A stretch of DNA of 64,000 bases from Bradyrhizobium frederickii (GCF_004570865.1 NZ_SPQS01000003.1:124001-188000); one strand, 5' to 3'; positions 32,854 through 41,170 are shown, counted from the stretch's first letter. The notes: generated by a model not told the origin, from the letters alone. Numbers and translations: made by a program.

Positions 32854-33042
32854 TCAGGCGGGGAGACGCCAGACATAAATTGCGGTTCTCAGCGCGATCA
32901 GCGCGGTGAGCACGCTGCCCATCGAGAGCAGAGCAAGCGCATGGAGCGCGATGCGCTTGAGCTGGGCCTTGCGCGCCTCTGAGATGCGCATCGTGCGTTC
33001 GGCCGCGAACGGCCGGTCAATACCATGTGTCAGGATCGACAT
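32854..33042 (-). CDS. Small hypothetical membrane protein, 62 aa
   Basis: Encodes MSILTHGIDRPFAAERTMRI, a basic segment (EARKAQLKRIALHALALLSM) and a hydrophobic helix (GSVLTALIALRTAIYVW). ATG 33042 has AAGGA upstream. It is the first gene of a minus-strand unit of four small genes. The conserved promoter element described at 33119-33159 starts 77 nt upstream of the ATG. Confidence 0.6.
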   Translation of the reverse strand: MSILTHGIDRPFAAERTMRISEARKAQLKRIALHALALLSMGSVLTALIALRTAIYVWRLPA

Positions 33043-33118
33043 CGCGGAAGTCCTTGTCCTTGGCGCAGCGAGACGCCGCGCCAATGCCGCTGATGATGTC
33101 CATCGTTGCGTAGGATTG

Positions 33119-33159
33119 CGAGATGAGCGCAGGTGCGCCCGCATAGGAATGTCATAAAG
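33119..33159 (-). promoter_or_regulatory. Conserved two-part element, copy a
   Basis: Minus strand: CTTTATGACATTCCTAT (33159-33143), 20 nt, CTCG (33122-33119), then CAATCCTACG. It matches three other copies in this window, with identical spacing. Box 1 overlaps the stop codon of the 131-residue gene; the CTCG end lies 77 nt before the start of the 62-residue gene at 33042. Candidate activator site plus promoter. Confidence 0.6.
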
Positions 33160-33547
33160 ATGCCGATCCGCGCGCCGGCAGCCCTCTGAAGAGATCCGGG
33201 TTCCGCTGCGGTCGCGCGGCCTGAGACGGAGCAGGATTCGAAAGCGTGATCCCCATCGCTGCGGCAAAGGCGAGGCGCAGCCGCGGCTCCTCGATCTGCT
33301 TGCAGAACCGCTCCAGGATGTCCGCCGCGTTCTGTGGCTGCCCGCTGATCGCCGCGCAGAGCTGGGAACTGGCTCGCCGGAAGAAGTGGAATGTCTCGTC
33401 GGTGCGCCGTCCGCCGAAGCGATCGAGCTCCGCCGCAAGTGCTGCGACGTTGAGCCTGTCGGCTTCGTCCCGCGTCACGGCAAAGCGCAGCAGCGCCAGC
33501 TTCCAGGCCTGGAGTAGCCTGTCAGATCCATCGACCGGATTGAGCAT
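33152..33547 (-). CDS. Conserved hypothetical protein, 131 aa
   Basis: Helical protein without a recognised domain: LLQAWKLALLRFAVTRDEAD RL, FHFFRRASSQLCAAISGQPQ, IEEPRLRLAFAAAMGI, then a Pro/Arg-rich tail. The pattern resembles conserved Bradyrhizobium hypotheticals that accompany stress-linked small genes. It lies 23 nt after the DapA-like gene and probably shares its transcript from the element at 34850-34890. The stop (TGA) lies inside box 1 of element copy a. Confidence 0.65.
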   Translation of the reverse strand: MLNPVDGSDRLLQAWKLALLRFAVTRDEADRLNVAALAAELDRFGGRRTDETFHFFRRASSQLCAAISGQPQNAADILERFCKQIEEPRLRLAFAAAMGITLSNPAPSQAARPQRNPDLFRGLPARGSASL

Positions 33548-33570
33548 GCAAGTCCGACGGCCTCGCCGCC

Positions 33571-34488
33571 TCAGGCTCCGACGCCGTCGATCAATTCTTC
33601 GTCGGCGACCGCAGCGAATGCGCGCACCACGCCTCTCTGCGCGGCCGCGTCCAGCGGCACGATCGGAAGCCGGGTCGCGGCCGACATGAGGCCAAGGACG
33701 CTGAGTGCATATTTGAGCGCCGCCGGACTTTCCCTGCCCAGGCAGCCGATGAGCGGGATCAGGCGCTTGTGCAGATAACGGGAGGATTGCAGCCGGCCCT
33801 GCCTGAGATGCGAGAAGATCGTGCGGCAGAGATCCGGCGCGATGTTGGCGACTTCCGAGATCGCGCCGTCGCCGCCGTCCGCCATGAATCCGAATGCGGT
33901 GGTGTCGTCGCCGGAGAGAAGCCGAAAATTTGCCGGCAAGTTGCGGGACAGTCGCATCGGACGGGTGATGTCACCGCTCCCATCGCGCAGGCCGACGAAC
34001 TGGCGCGACTCGACCAGACGCAGAAGCGTCTCGTCGGCGAGCGGCCGCAGCGTGCGGGAGGGATTGTCGTGCAGGATCACGGGCAATCCGGTCGCACCGG
34101 CGATGGTGCGGAAATGCGCGAGCATGCCTTCCTGCATCGGCTTGTTGTAAGCGGGCACGACCGACATGACGGCATCGGCGCCGGCCGCTTCCGCGCGCCG
34201 CGCAAGCTCGACCGCGCGGCTGGTTGCGTTGGATACCGCGCCCGCGATGACCCGAACGCGGCCGCGAGCGACATCGACCGCGGTGCGAATGACGAGCTCC
34301 TGCTCGGCCGGCGAAAGCGTCGGTGCTTCCCCGGCCGTCTCGCAGACCACGATGGCCGGCACGCCGGCTGCGACCTGTCGCTCGCACAGTGCGGCGAATG
34401 CCTTCAGGTCGATCGCATCTGCCGCGTCGAATGGAGTCGGCAGATCCGGAATGAATCCGGTGAACCAGGCAGCGGGAGGGACCAGCAT
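33571..34488 (-). CDS. Dihydrodipicolinate synthase/NAL family protein lacking the Schiff-base lysine
   Basis: A 305-residue (beta/alpha)8 protein of the DapA/N-acetylneuraminate lyase family: FTGIFPDLPTPFDAADAIDL-like start (GFIPDLPTPFDAADAIDLKA), ETAGEAPTLSPAEQELVIRT, the YNKP motif (VVPAYNKPMQEG) with the catalytic Tyr, and HDNPSRT. The Schiff-base lysine of the G-[IL]-K-[DE]-x-[ST]-G-D motif is Arg168 here (FVGLRDGSGDI). Class I aldolase chemistry is therefore not expected unless another lysine substitutes. ATG 34488 follows AGGGGAAA. It sits between small hypothetical genes, not in a lysine or sialate pathway; a regulatory, moonlighting or altered lyase role is possible. Confidence 0.82.
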   Translation of the reverse strand: MLVPPAAWFTGFIPDLPTPFDAADAIDLKAFAALCERQVAAGVPAIVVCETAGEAPTLSPAEQELVIRTAVDVARGRVRVIAGAVSNATSRAVELARRAEAAGADAVMSVVPAYNKPMQEGMLAHFRTIAGATGLPVILHDNPSRTLRPLADETLLRLVESRQFVGLRDGSGDITRPMRLSRNLPANFRLLSGDDTTAFGFMADGGDGAISEVANIAPDLCRTIFSHLRQGRLQSSRYLHKRLIPLIGCLGRESPAALKYALSVLGLMSAATRLPIVPLDAAAQRGVVRAFAAVADEELIDGVGA

Positions 34489-34511
34489 GATTTTCCCCTG
34501 TTGGCGCTTGC

Positions 34512-34766
34512 TCAGGCGGCGCGCTGCGCGACGATGGTATTGGGGCTCTTGCCCATGTCGAGCTCGATCTCGCGCGGCAGCTCGACGATTGTTTCCGGAT
34601 GCTGTCCGTTCTCGAACAGCGCATATTTGAATGCCTGGGCGCGGCTGACGAACAGGCCGCCATAAAGGCCGTTCTGCTCCTGAGCGATCCATTGTCCCCG
34701 GCTGTTCCTGCCGATGAAGACGATGGTCGAAAGCGAGCTGCACGAGGGAGGTTCGACGAGTTTCAC
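34512..34766 (-). CDS. Conserved hypothetical protein with FIGRN/GGLF domain, 84 aa
   Basis: The paralogue of the 125-residue protein at 32429: TIVFIGRNSRGQWIAQEQNG, YGGLFVSRAQAFKYALFENG and VELPREIELDM correspond to motifs in that protein in the same order. The C-terminus is short and basic. First gene of a minus-strand unit (this gene, DapA-like, 131-aa). A copy of the conserved promoter element ends 84 nt before the ATG. Function unknown; the duplication within 2 kb suggests a locally amplified family. Confidence 0.68.
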   Translation of the reverse strand: MKLVEPPSCSSLSTIVFIGRNSRGQWIAQEQNGLYGGLFVSRAQAFKYALFENGQHPETIVELPREIELDMGKSPNTIVAQRAA

Positions 34767-34849
34767 GGATGTATTCCTTCTGAACGGCGCCGGCTTCGGA
34801 CGCAGGTCCTCTCCGGCGCGCTCAATATCCTCAGTCGCGAATATGATTT

Positions 34850-34890
34850 CGAGGGCGGGTGAGCCGCGATCTCATAGGAAGATCATAAAG
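34850..34890 (-). promoter_or_regulatory. Conserved two-part element, copy b
   Basis: Minus strand: CTTTATGATCTTCCTAT (34890-34874), 20 nt, CTCG (34853-34850), then AAATCATATT. Box 1 overlaps the stop codon of the 93-residue gene; the element is 84 nt upstream of the 84-residue gene. Spacing equals the other three copies. Confidence 0.6.
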
Positions 34891-35164
34891 CCGGATTATT
34901 GACGACGTGGACCAGCGCGAACAGCGCGCCGAAGGCGACAGCCTCGTCCCAATGATTGAGCGCAGCCCCGAACAGCGGCTCCCGCCTGACAAGGCTGGCG
35001 AGCGCGCACAGGATGATCGACATCCAGAGCAGGACGGCGAGGCTCCGGCCGAAGCCAACGCTGCCGAATGCGGCAAAGCCGATGAGCAGCACGAGGCGGA
35101 CGGCGAATCGCGCGATCACGCGCGACGGGCTCAGCATGCGCGGCATGTCCGGAGCTTGCGGCAT
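34883..35164 (-). CDS. Small membrane protein, 93 aa
   Basis: Two or three hydrophobic segments: RVIARFAVRLVLLIGFAAFG, FGRSLAVLLWMSIILCALAS and WDEAVAFGALFALVHVVNNP. Likely inner-membrane. No family recognised. Its start lies only about 20 nt from the end of the dispersed repeat at 35186, so its promoter may lie within the repeat or farther upstream. Conserved-hypothetical in style; function unknown. Confidence 0.62.
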   Translation of the reverse strand: MPQAPDMPRMLSPSRVIARFAVRLVLLIGFAAFGSVGFGRSLAVLLWMSIILCALASLVRREPLFGAALNHWDEAVAFGALFALVHVVNNPAL

Positions 35165-35185
35165 GGCGTCTCTCCGACGGGCGGG

Positions 35186-35306
35186 TCTAGAGCGGAGTGG
35201 CTTTAGGTTGAACCGATTGCCGCAGGGGCGTTCACCTCTCCCGCAAGCGGGAAGGAGAGTGCACCTGCGTCATTGCGGCAATCAGGCCTCATCGCATCAT
35301 GCTTTA
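35186..35306. repeat. Dispersed palindromic repeat, second copy (opposite orientation)
   Basis: Reverse complement of the element at 9474: read on minus it begins TAAAGCATGATGCGATG, CAATGACGCAGGTGCACTC, CTTCCCGCTTGCGGGAGAGG, GTGAACGCCCCTGCGGC, and extends to GGTTCAACCTAAAGCCACTC CGCTCTAGA. This copy is shorter because the middle between the arms is missing. Its TAA is the stop codon of the 155-residue gene, as the first copy's TAA is for the Deg protease. Confidence 0.78.
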
Positions 35307-35771
35307 GCTGAAATTGTCGCAGGCGACCGGCTCGTAGAGCGGATCCGGCACGGGACGGACGGAAGGAACGCTCGGCCGCGATACGTCAACCGCCAGCGCC
35401 CGGACGTCGAGGAACGCCGACAACAGCGCAAGCGCGAGGTCGGCATGGCGCGCCTCGACCGCGGCGTCCAGCCAGTCCGGCAGCTCTCGCTCGCGCGAGA
35501 GCGCGCAATGCCACTCGCCCTCGTCATAGGCGATGCGGCGAACCTGCCACATCGGCAGCTCCAGCTCCATCAGCGCCAGCGCCGCATCGGCCCATGCCTC
35601 GGCGTCGATCAGGCGGGTGAGACGCGCCGTACGCTCGTTCGGGCCGAGCGAGGGGATGCGCCGGCAGGCTTTTTCGACGATCTCGATCATCAATGGTCGC
35701 GTCATCGCCGGCGCATTGCGCAAGCGGTCGCCGAGTGATGGCGGATCGCAGTGTCGGAGAGCAACGGTCAT
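35304..35771 (-). CDS. Conserved hypothetical protein, 155 aa
   Basis: Start ATG 35771 is supported by CAGGAGG 6-7 nt upstream; the frame is open to 35999 but crosses the promoter element. The protein is mainly helical: MIEIVEKACRRIPSLGPNER, LIDAEAWADAALALMELELP, WQVRRIAYDEGEWHCALSRE, LPDWLDAAVEARHADLALAL. It resembles a family of Bradyrhizobium hypotheticals with an EWHCALSR segment. No enzyme motif. The stop codon comes from the end of the dispersed repeat, so the natural C-terminus may have been altered. Confidence 0.65.
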   Translation of the reverse strand: MTVALRHCDPPSLGDRLRNAPAMTRPLMIEIVEKACRRIPSLGPNERTARLTRLIDAEAWADAALALMELELPMWQVRRIAYDEGEWHCALSRERELPDWLDAAVEARHADLALALLSAFLDVRALAVDVSRPSVPSVRPVPDPLYEPVACDNFS

Positions 35772-35842
35772 GTCAGGCCTCCTGGAGGTGGCGTCGGTCA
35801 GTCGGCCGGCTTCCCCAAGATGGCCCGGAGGGCATTTGAAAA

Positions 35843-35883
35843 CGAGATAGGGATCGGGCGAGAGATATAGGGATTTCATAAGT
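35843..35883 (-). promoter_or_regulatory. Conserved two-part element, copy d
   Basis: Minus strand: ACTTATGAAATCCCTAT (35883-35867), 20 nt, CTCG (35846-35843), then TTTTCAAATG. It is the weakest match in box 1, but has the same 20-nt spacing and ends 72 nt upstream of the 155-residue gene start. Two CCCTAT boxes lie 20 nt apart inside it. Confidence 0.5.
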
Positions 35884-36102
35884 GCACGGAGTCTTCCGTC
35901 CAGGCGCGCCGGATCTTCGACTGTCATTTCCGCCGAAGGTGGGGACTTATAGAACAAGGGCTTTTTGAAAAGACCTTGGCCACGGCTTGCTGTAACCACG
36001 ATTGCGAGAGCGATGGTGGGCCGCGCCGCTGCGCCGCCGGCCGGGCGACCGCCTGGAATACATTTGCCGGTGTCACGTCGCCGCCGGTCATGGCGAGCCG
36101 CC

Positions 36103-36143
36103 CTTTATGAGATTCCTATAACGTCGCCATAGGCTCCATCTCG
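36103..36143 (+). promoter_or_regulatory. Conserved two-part element, copy c, upstream of kdp
   Basis: Plus strand: CTTTATGAGATTCCTAT (36103-36119), 20 nt, CTCG (36140-36143), then AAAACCTATG. It is the only plus-strand copy and lies 131 nt before the small kdp-linked gene at 36274, so it is a candidate site for induction of the potassium operon. Confidence 0.6.
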
Positions 36144-36273
36144 AAAACCTATGTGCGCGGTGGCAAGTCAGCGCGGTGAAGTTCCCGGCCGCGCCGCCTT
36201 CGATCGCAGCAAGCGGCCCGCCGGAATCCGGAGACGGGCTATGCCGGAAACGTCTCAACTGAGGAGTATCGTC

Positions 36274-36357
36274 ATGATGGACCTTCTGATGCTGGCACTG
36301 GGCTTGGCCTTCTTCGCCCTCGCGATCGGCTACACCTACGCCTGCGAACGGCTGTGA
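36274..36357 (+). CDS. Small membrane peptide preceding kdpF, 27 aa
   Basis: Encodes MMDLLMLALGLAFFALAIGY then TYACERL, one hydrophobic helix with a charged tail. GAGGAG is positioned about 10 nt upstream of ATG. It begins 95 nt before kdpF and resembles tiny KdpF-like frames found before kdp operons in rhizobia. It may be an extra KdpF-type stabilising subunit; this is inference. The frame is open from 36151, but the upstream part is not protein-like. Confidence 0.6.
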   Translation: MMDLLMLALGLAFFALAIGYTYACERL

Positions 36358-36368
36358 CGGAGCGGACC

Positions 36369-36458
36369 ATGATCTTCGACTATACGCTCGCCGGCGCCGT
36401 CTCGTTCGGCCTCCTGCTCTATCTCACCTACGCGCTGCTGCGGCCCGAACGGTTCTGA
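36369..36458 (+). CDS. kdpF: Potassium-transporting ATPase KdpF subunit
   Basis: A 29-residue peptide MIFDYTLAGAVSFGLLLYLT, then YALLRPERF, with the KdpF pattern: one hydrophobic helix ending in a (L)RPE(R/K)F tail. KdpF stabilises the KdpABC complex in the inner membrane. It is 11 nt after the preceding small frame and 112 nt before kdpA, with another small frame between. Confidence 0.8.
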   Translation: MIFDYTLAGAVSFGLLLYLTYALLRPERF

Positions 36459-36461
36459 CCC

Positions 36462-36566
36462 GTGCTGCTGCTCGTCGAATTGTTGCTGGCGGACGCTGTG
36501 CTCGTCGCTTGCCTGCTTTCGGTGCTCCTGCCGCTTCTGCGTCGGGAACCAGGCCTGAAGGGTTGA
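36462..36566 (+). CDS. Possible 34-aa hydrophobic peptide between kdpF and kdpA
   Basis: A GTG-initiated frame three nt after the kdpF stop: [34 protein letters not shown]. It is fully hydrophobic in its first 25 residues with a basic tail and ends 4 nt before the kdpA ATG, so it fills the gap exactly. No ribosome site is clear; translation by coupling is possible. May be noise. Confidence 0.35.
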   Translation: MLLLVELLLADAVLVACLLSVLLPLLRREPGLKG

Positions 36567-36570
36567 TTCC

Positions 36571-38274
36571 ATGACTGTGATCGGTTGGCTCCAGATCATT
36601 CTCTTTTGCGTCATTGTCGTCGCGCTGACCAAGCCGCTCGGCTGGTACATGACGCGCGTGTTTGGCGGCGACCCCACCTTCCTGTCGCCCGTCCTGCGTC
36701 CGATCGAGGCCGGCATCTATTGGATTTCCGGTGTCGACGAGAAGCGGGAGCAGCACTGGCTGACCTACACGGTCGCCATGCTGCTATTTCATGTCGGCGG
36801 CTTCCTCATCATCTACGGCGTGATGCGGCTCCAGGCCGTGCTGCCGTTCAATCCGGCCGGGCAGGGCGCCGTCGCCGAAGATCTGTCCTTCAACACTGCG
36901 GTCTCCTTCATCACCAACACCAACTGGCAGAACTACGGCGGCGAGAGCACGCTGTCCTATCTGACCCAGATGGTCGGCCTGACGCACCAGAACTTCCTGT
37001 CGGCGGCGACGGGGATCGTGCTCGCGGTCGCGCTGATCCGCGGCTTTGCCCGCGCCTCTGCTCGCACGGTCGGCAATTTCTGGGTCGATGTGACCCGCTG
37101 CACGCTCTACATCCTGCTGCCGATCTGCATCGTCTACACGCTGTTCCTGGTCTGGCAGGGCATGCCGCAGACGCTCGGGGCCTATGTCGAGGCGACCACG
37201 CTCGAAGGCGCCAAGCAGACCATCGCGGTTGGCCCGGTCGCCTCGCAGGTCGCGATCAAGATGCTGGGCACCAATGGCGGCGGCTTCTTCAATGCCAACG
37301 CCGCGCATCCCTTCGAAAATCCCACCGCGCTGTCGAACTTCGTGCAGATGCTGTCGATCTTCGCGCTCGGTGCCGCGCTCACCAACGTGTTCGGCCGCAT
37401 GGTCGGCAACCAGCGCCAGGGCTGGGCGATCCTCGCGGTGATGGGCCTGCTGTTCATCGCCGGCGTCGGCGTCTGCTATTGGGCCGAAGCCAACGGCACT
37501 TCGGCCATGCACGCGCTGGGCCTGACCGGCGGCAACATGGAAGGCAAGGAGGTCCGCTTCGGCATCGTCGCGTCCTCGCTGTTCGCCGTGATCACCACGG
37601 CCGCCTCCTGCGGCGCCGTCAACGCCATGCACGACAGCTTCACCGCGCTCGGCGGCATGATCCCGCTGATCAACATGCAGCTCGGCGAGATCATCGTCGG
37701 CGGCGTCGGCGCCGGCATGTACGGCATGCTGCTGTTCGTCGTCCTCGCGATCTTCGTTGCGGGCCTGATGGTCGGCCGCACTCCGGAATATGTCGGCAAG
37801 AAGATCGAGGCGCGCGAGGTCAAGATGGCGATGCTGGCCATTCTCGTCCTGCCGCTGATGATTCTCGGTTGGACCGCCGTCGGCGTGGTCTATCCGGCGG
37901 CCGTCGCCTCCATGGCGAATGCCGGACCGCACGGCTTCACCGAAGTGCTGTACGCCTTCACCTCGGGGACGGCCAACAACGGCTCGGCCTTCGCCGGCCT
38001 CACCGGCAACACCTTCTTCTACAATCTCACGCTCGCCAGCGCGATGTTCGTCGGCCGCTTCTTCATGATCGTGCCGGCGATGGCGATCGCGGGCTCGCTC
38101 GCGGCGAAGAAATCGATCCCGCCGTCGATGGGCACGTTCCCAACCACCGGTGGCCTGTTCGTAGGCCTCGTCGTCGGCGTCATCCTGATCATGGGCGGTC
38201 TGACGTTCTTCCCGGCGCTCGCACTCGGTCCCATCGTCGAGCATCTCGCGATGAACGCCGGCAACCTGTTCTGA
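36571..38274 (+). CDS. kdpA: Potassium-transporting ATPase, potassium-binding subunit
   Basis: A 567-residue multi-spanning protein of the SKT superfamily. Four P-loop-type filter segments can be recognised, including [56 protein letters not shown] and [20 protein letters not shown]. Length is the family norm. It forms the K+ channel-like part of the high-affinity KdpFABC pump, which imports K+ under potassium limitation or osmotic stress. First large gene of kdpFABC, kdpDE. Confidence 0.97.
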   Translation: MTVIGWLQIILFCVIVVALTKPLGWYMTRVFGGDPTFLSPVLRPIEAGIYWISGVDEKREQHWLTYTVAMLLFHVGGFLIIYGVMRLQAVLPFNPAGQGAVAEDLSFNTAVSFITNTNWQNYGGESTLSYLTQMVGLTHQNFLSAATGIVLAVALIRGFARASARTVGNFWVDVTRCTLYILLPICIVYTLFLVWQGMPQTLGAYVEATTLEGAKQTIAVGPVASQVAIKMLGTNGGGFFNANAAHPFENPTALSNFVQMLSIFALGAALTNVFGRMVGNQRQGWAILAVMGLLFIAGVGVCYWAEANGTSAMHALGLTGGNMEGKEVRFGIVASSLFAVITTAASCGAVNAMHDSFTALGGMIPLINMQLGEIIVGGVGAGMYGMLLFVVLAIFVAGLMVGRTPEYVGKKIEAREVKMAMLAILVLPLMILGWTAVGVVYPAAVASMANAGPHGFTEVLYAFTSGTANNGSAFAGLTGNTFFYNLTLASAMFVGRFFMIVPAMAIAGSLAAKKSIPPSMGTFPTTGGLFVGLVVGVILIMGGLTFFPALALGPIVEHLAMNAGNLF

Positions 38275-38298
38275 TCCAGCTCTTTCGGAGAGACCTCC

Positions 38299-40416
38299 AT
38301 GGAACCCGTCCATAAACCCAACAAGCGCATGCCGGTGTCGGCGATGCTGGATCCCAGGATCGTGATGCCGGCGATCGGCGCGGCTTTCGCCAAGCTCGAT
38401 CCGCGCGCCATGATCAAGAACCCGGTCATGTTCGTGGTCGAGATCGTCGCTGCGTTGACTACGGTGATCTTCCTGCGCGATCTCCTGACCGGGGGAGAAA
38501 ATCTCGGATTCACCTTCCAGATCATCCTCTGGCTGTGGTTCACCGTGCTGTTCGCCAACCTTGCCGAAGCAGTGGCCGAGGGCCGGGGCAAGGCGCAGGC
38601 CGAGACGCTGCGCAAGACCCGGACCGAGAGCCAGGCCAAACTCCTGAGCGGCGCGAGCCGCGATTACAAGCTCGTGCCCGGCACGAGCCTGAAGGTCGGC
38701 GATCTCGTGCTGGTCGAGGCGGGCGACACCATCCCCTCGGACGGCGAGGTGGTCGAGGGCGTCGCCTCCGTCAACGAGGCCGCCATCACCGGCGAGTCCG
38801 CGCCCGTGATCCGCGAATCCGGCGGCGACCGTTCGGCGGTGACCGGCGGCACCCAGGTGCTGTCGGACTGGATCCGCGTCCGCATCACGGCGGCCCAGGG
38901 TTCGACCTTCATCGACCGCATGATCAAGCTGGTCGAGGGCGCCGAGCGGCAGAAGACACCGAACGAGATCGCGCTCAACATCCTGCTCGCCGGCCTCACC
39001 ATCATCTTCGTGTTCGCCACCGTGACCATCCCGAGCTACGCGGCCTATGCCGGCGGCTCGATCTCGGTGGTCGTGCTGGTCGCGTTGTTCGTGACGCTGA
39101 TCCCGACCACGATCGGTGCGCTGTTGTCGGCCATCGGCATCGCCGGCATGGACCGCCTGGTGCGCTTCAACGTGCTGGCGATGTCCGGCCGCGCCGTCGA
39201 GGCCGCCGGCGACGTCGATACGCTGCTGCTCGACAAGACCGGCACCATCACCCTCGGCAACCGGCAGGCGACCGCGTTCCGTCCGGTGCGCGGGGTGAGC
39301 GAGCAGGAGCTGGCGGATGCCGCCCAGCTTGCCTCGCTGGCGGACGAGACGCCGGAAGGCCGCTCCATCGTCGTGCTGGCGAAGGAGAAGTACGGCATCC
39401 GCGGCCGCGACATGGCCGAATTGGGCGCTACTTTCATCCCATTCACCGCGCAGACCCGTATGAGCGGCGTCGATGCCGGCGGCTCGTCGGTGCGCAAGGG
39501 TGCGGTCGATGCCATGCTGAACTATGTCGGCGGCGGCGCGCCGACCGCGGTCGCTTCCGGCAACGCCGCCCGGGCGATGCAGCCTGCCGCGCTCTCCGAG
39601 CTCGGCCGCGAGATCCAGGCGATTGCCGACGACGTGTCGAAGTCGGGCGGCACGCCGCTGGCGGTCGCCAGGGACGGCAAGCTGCTCGGGATCGTTCAGC
39701 TCAAGGACATCGTCAAGGGCGGCATTCGCGAGCGCTTCGCCGAGCTGCGCCGCATGGGCATCCGCACCATCATGATCACCGGCGACAATCCGATGACGGC
39801 CGCCGCCATCGCCGCGGAAGCCGGCGTCGACGACTTCCTGGCGCAGGCAACCCCCGAGGACAAGCTCAAGCTGATCCGCGACGAGCAGGCCAAGGGCAAG
39901 CTGGTCGCCATGTGCGGCGACGGCACCAACGACGCGCCGGCGCTCGCCCAGGCCGACGTCGGTGTCGCCATGAACACCGGCACCCAGGCCGCCCGCGAGG
40001 CCGGCAACATGGTCGACCTCGACTCCAACCCGACCAAGCTGATCGAGGTGGTCGAGATCGGCAAGCAGCTGTTGATGACGCGCGGCGCGCTGACGACGTT
40101 CTCGATCGCCAACGACGTCGCCAAGTACTTTGCGATCATCCCGGCGATGTTCCTGGCGTTCTACCCGCAGCTCAACGTGCTCAACGTCATGAGCCTGTCG
40201 AGCCCGCAGAGCGCCATCCTGTCGGCGATCATCTTCAACGCGCTGATCATCATCGCGCTGATCCCGCTCGCGCTGAAGGGCGTCGCCTATCGCGCGGTCG
40301 GTGCCGGTGCGTTGCTCCGGCGCAACCTCTTGATCTACGGCCTCGGCGGCATCGTCATTCCCTTCATCGGCATCAAGGCGATCGATCTCGTCGTGACTGC
40401 CTTGCACTTGGCATAA
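38299..40416 (+). CDS. kdpB: Potassium-transporting ATPase, ATP-binding P-type subunit
   Basis: A 705-residue P-type ATPase: phosphorylation motif [13 protein letters not shown] with Asp312, actuator TGES (ITGESAPV), hinge [20 protein letters not shown], and [20 protein letters not shown]. Membrane segments flank these. It hydrolyses ATP to drive K+ transfer by KdpA. Spacing to kdpA is 24 nt with GGAG; a palindromic repeat separates it from kdpC. Confidence 0.97.
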   Translation: MEPVHKPNKRMPVSAMLDPRIVMPAIGAAFAKLDPRAMIKNPVMFVVEIVAALTTVIFLRDLLTGGENLGFTFQIILWLWFTVLFANLAEAVAEGRGKAQAETLRKTRTESQAKLLSGASRDYKLVPGTSLKVGDLVLVEAGDTIPSDGEVVEGVASVNEAAITGESAPVIRESGGDRSAVTGGTQVLSDWIRVRITAAQGSTFIDRMIKLVEGAERQKTPNEIALNILLAGLTIIFVFATVTIPSYAAYAGGSISVVVLVALFVTLIPTTIGALLSAIGIAGMDRLVRFNVLAMSGRAVEAAGDVDTLLLDKTGTITLGNRQATAFRPVRGVSEQELADAAQLASLADETPEGRSIVVLAKEKYGIRGRDMAELGATFIPFTAQTRMSGVDAGGSSVRKGAVDAMLNYVGGGAPTAVASGNAARAMQPAALSELGREIQAIADDVSKSGGTPLAVARDGKLLGIVQLKDIVKGGIRERFAELRRMGIRTIMITGDNPMTAAAIAAEAGVDDFLAQATPEDKLKLIRDEQAKGKLVAMCGDGTNDAPALAQADVGVAMNTGTQAAREAGNMVDLDSNPTKLIEVVEIGKQLLMTRGALTTFSIANDVAKYFAIIPAMFLAFYPQLNVLNVMSLSSPQSAILSAIIFNALIIIALIPLALKGVAYRAVGAGALLRRNLLIYGLGGIVIPFIGIKAIDLVVTALHLA

Positions 40417-40420
40417 CGCC

Positions 40421-40504
40421 GTCATTGCGAGGAGCGAAGCGACGACGCAATCCAGACTGCCTCCCAAGAACGCCCCTGGATTGCTTCGCTTCGCGCGCAA
40501 TGAC
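40421..40504. repeat. Palindromic repeat inside the kdp operon (kdpB-kdpC gap)
   Basis: Left arm GTCATTGCGAGGAGCGAAGC, right arm GCTTCGCTTCGCGCGCAATGAC, with GCAATCCAG/CTGGATTGC as inner arms; the whole 84-nt unit folds into a single long hairpin. It occupies almost the entire kdpB-kdpC gap. Such elements are common in Bradyrhizobium between genes and here would be part of a polycistronic mRNA. Confidence 0.85.
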
Positions 40505-40524
40505 GAAAGAAAGGAAAGCTTCAA

Positions 40525-41130
40525 ATGCTCAGAGAAATCCGCCCCGCCATCGTCCTCTTGCTGGCGCTCACCGCCATCACCGGCCTTGCCTATCCGCTCG
40601 CGATGACCGCCATTGCCGGCACGTTGTTTCCCGTGCAGGCGCAGGGCAGCCTCATCGAGAAGGACGGCAAGGTGATCGGCTCCGCCCTGATCGGGCAGGA
40701 GTTCAAGGACGACAAGTACTTCCATGGCCGTCTCTCGGCGACGCTTGCGCCGGACCCCAATGATTCGACCAAGACGGTGTCGGCGCCCTACAACGCCGCC
40801 AATTCGGGCGGCTCCAACCTCGGCCCGACCAGCAAGGCGCTGGCCGACCGGCTCAAGGAAGATGTGGACAAGCTCAGGGGCGAGAACCCGAACGCGGCCG
40901 TGCCGGTCGACCTGGTGACGACCTCGGCCAGCGGCCTCGACCCTGATATCTCGCCGGATGCGGCGCAATTCCAGGTGCCGCGCGTGGCAAAGGCGCGGAA
41001 TCTGCCTGAGGATCAGGTCAAGCAGCTCGTGACCGCCAACACCGAAGGCCGTCTGCTCGGCCTGCTCGGCGAACCCAGGGTTAACGTTCTGGCGCTGAAT
41101 CTCGCGCTCGATCGCAGGGCCGCGAAGTAG
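40525..41130 (+). CDS. kdpC: Potassium-transporting ATPase KdpC subunit
   Basis: A 201-residue KdpC: one N-terminal membrane helix ([20 protein letters not shown]) and the periplasmic domain with [60 protein letters not shown]. It binds KdpB and helps K+ transfer. ATG follows GAAAGGAAAG. The gap to kdpB is a palindromic repeat. Confidence 0.96.
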   Translation: MLREIRPAIVLLLALTAITGLAYPLAMTAIAGTLFPVQAQGSLIEKDGKVIGSALIGQEFKDDKYFHGRLSATLAPDPNDSTKTVSAPYNAANSGGSNLGPTSKALADRLKEDVDKLRGENPNAAVPVDLVTTSASGLDPDISPDAAQFQVPRVAKARNLPEDQVKQLVTANTEGRLLGLLGEPRVNVLALNLALDRRAAK

Positions 41131-41170
41131 CAGTCTAGGCTCGCGGCGCGCAGATGATTATATTGGCGAG

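Larger units (their letters stand above)
35772..36273. other. 502-nt region between divergent small-protein and kdp units
   Basis: Holds two divergent copies of the conserved two-part element (35843-35883 on minus, 36103-36143 on plus) and two ATAGGGAT octamers exactly 20 bp apart (35847-35854 and 35867-35874). A 44-codon TTG frame (35976-36110) ends inside the plus element but has no ribosome site. Otherwise no gene. It looks like a shared control region for the 155-residue gene and the kdp operon. Confidence 0.55.

Noticed and set aside
35976..36110. TTG-initiated 44-codon frame ending inside element copy c
   Set aside because: No ribosome site, rare start codon, and its TTATGA end is explained by the conserved element. 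Could be a leader peptide but support is too thin.
36784..40968. 1394-codon open frame on minus across kdpA-kdpC
   Set aside because: It is antisense to kdpA, kdpB and kdpC, which have clear motifs; long antisense frames are normal in GC-rich coding DNA. Its translation is His/Arg/Gly-rich with no domain.
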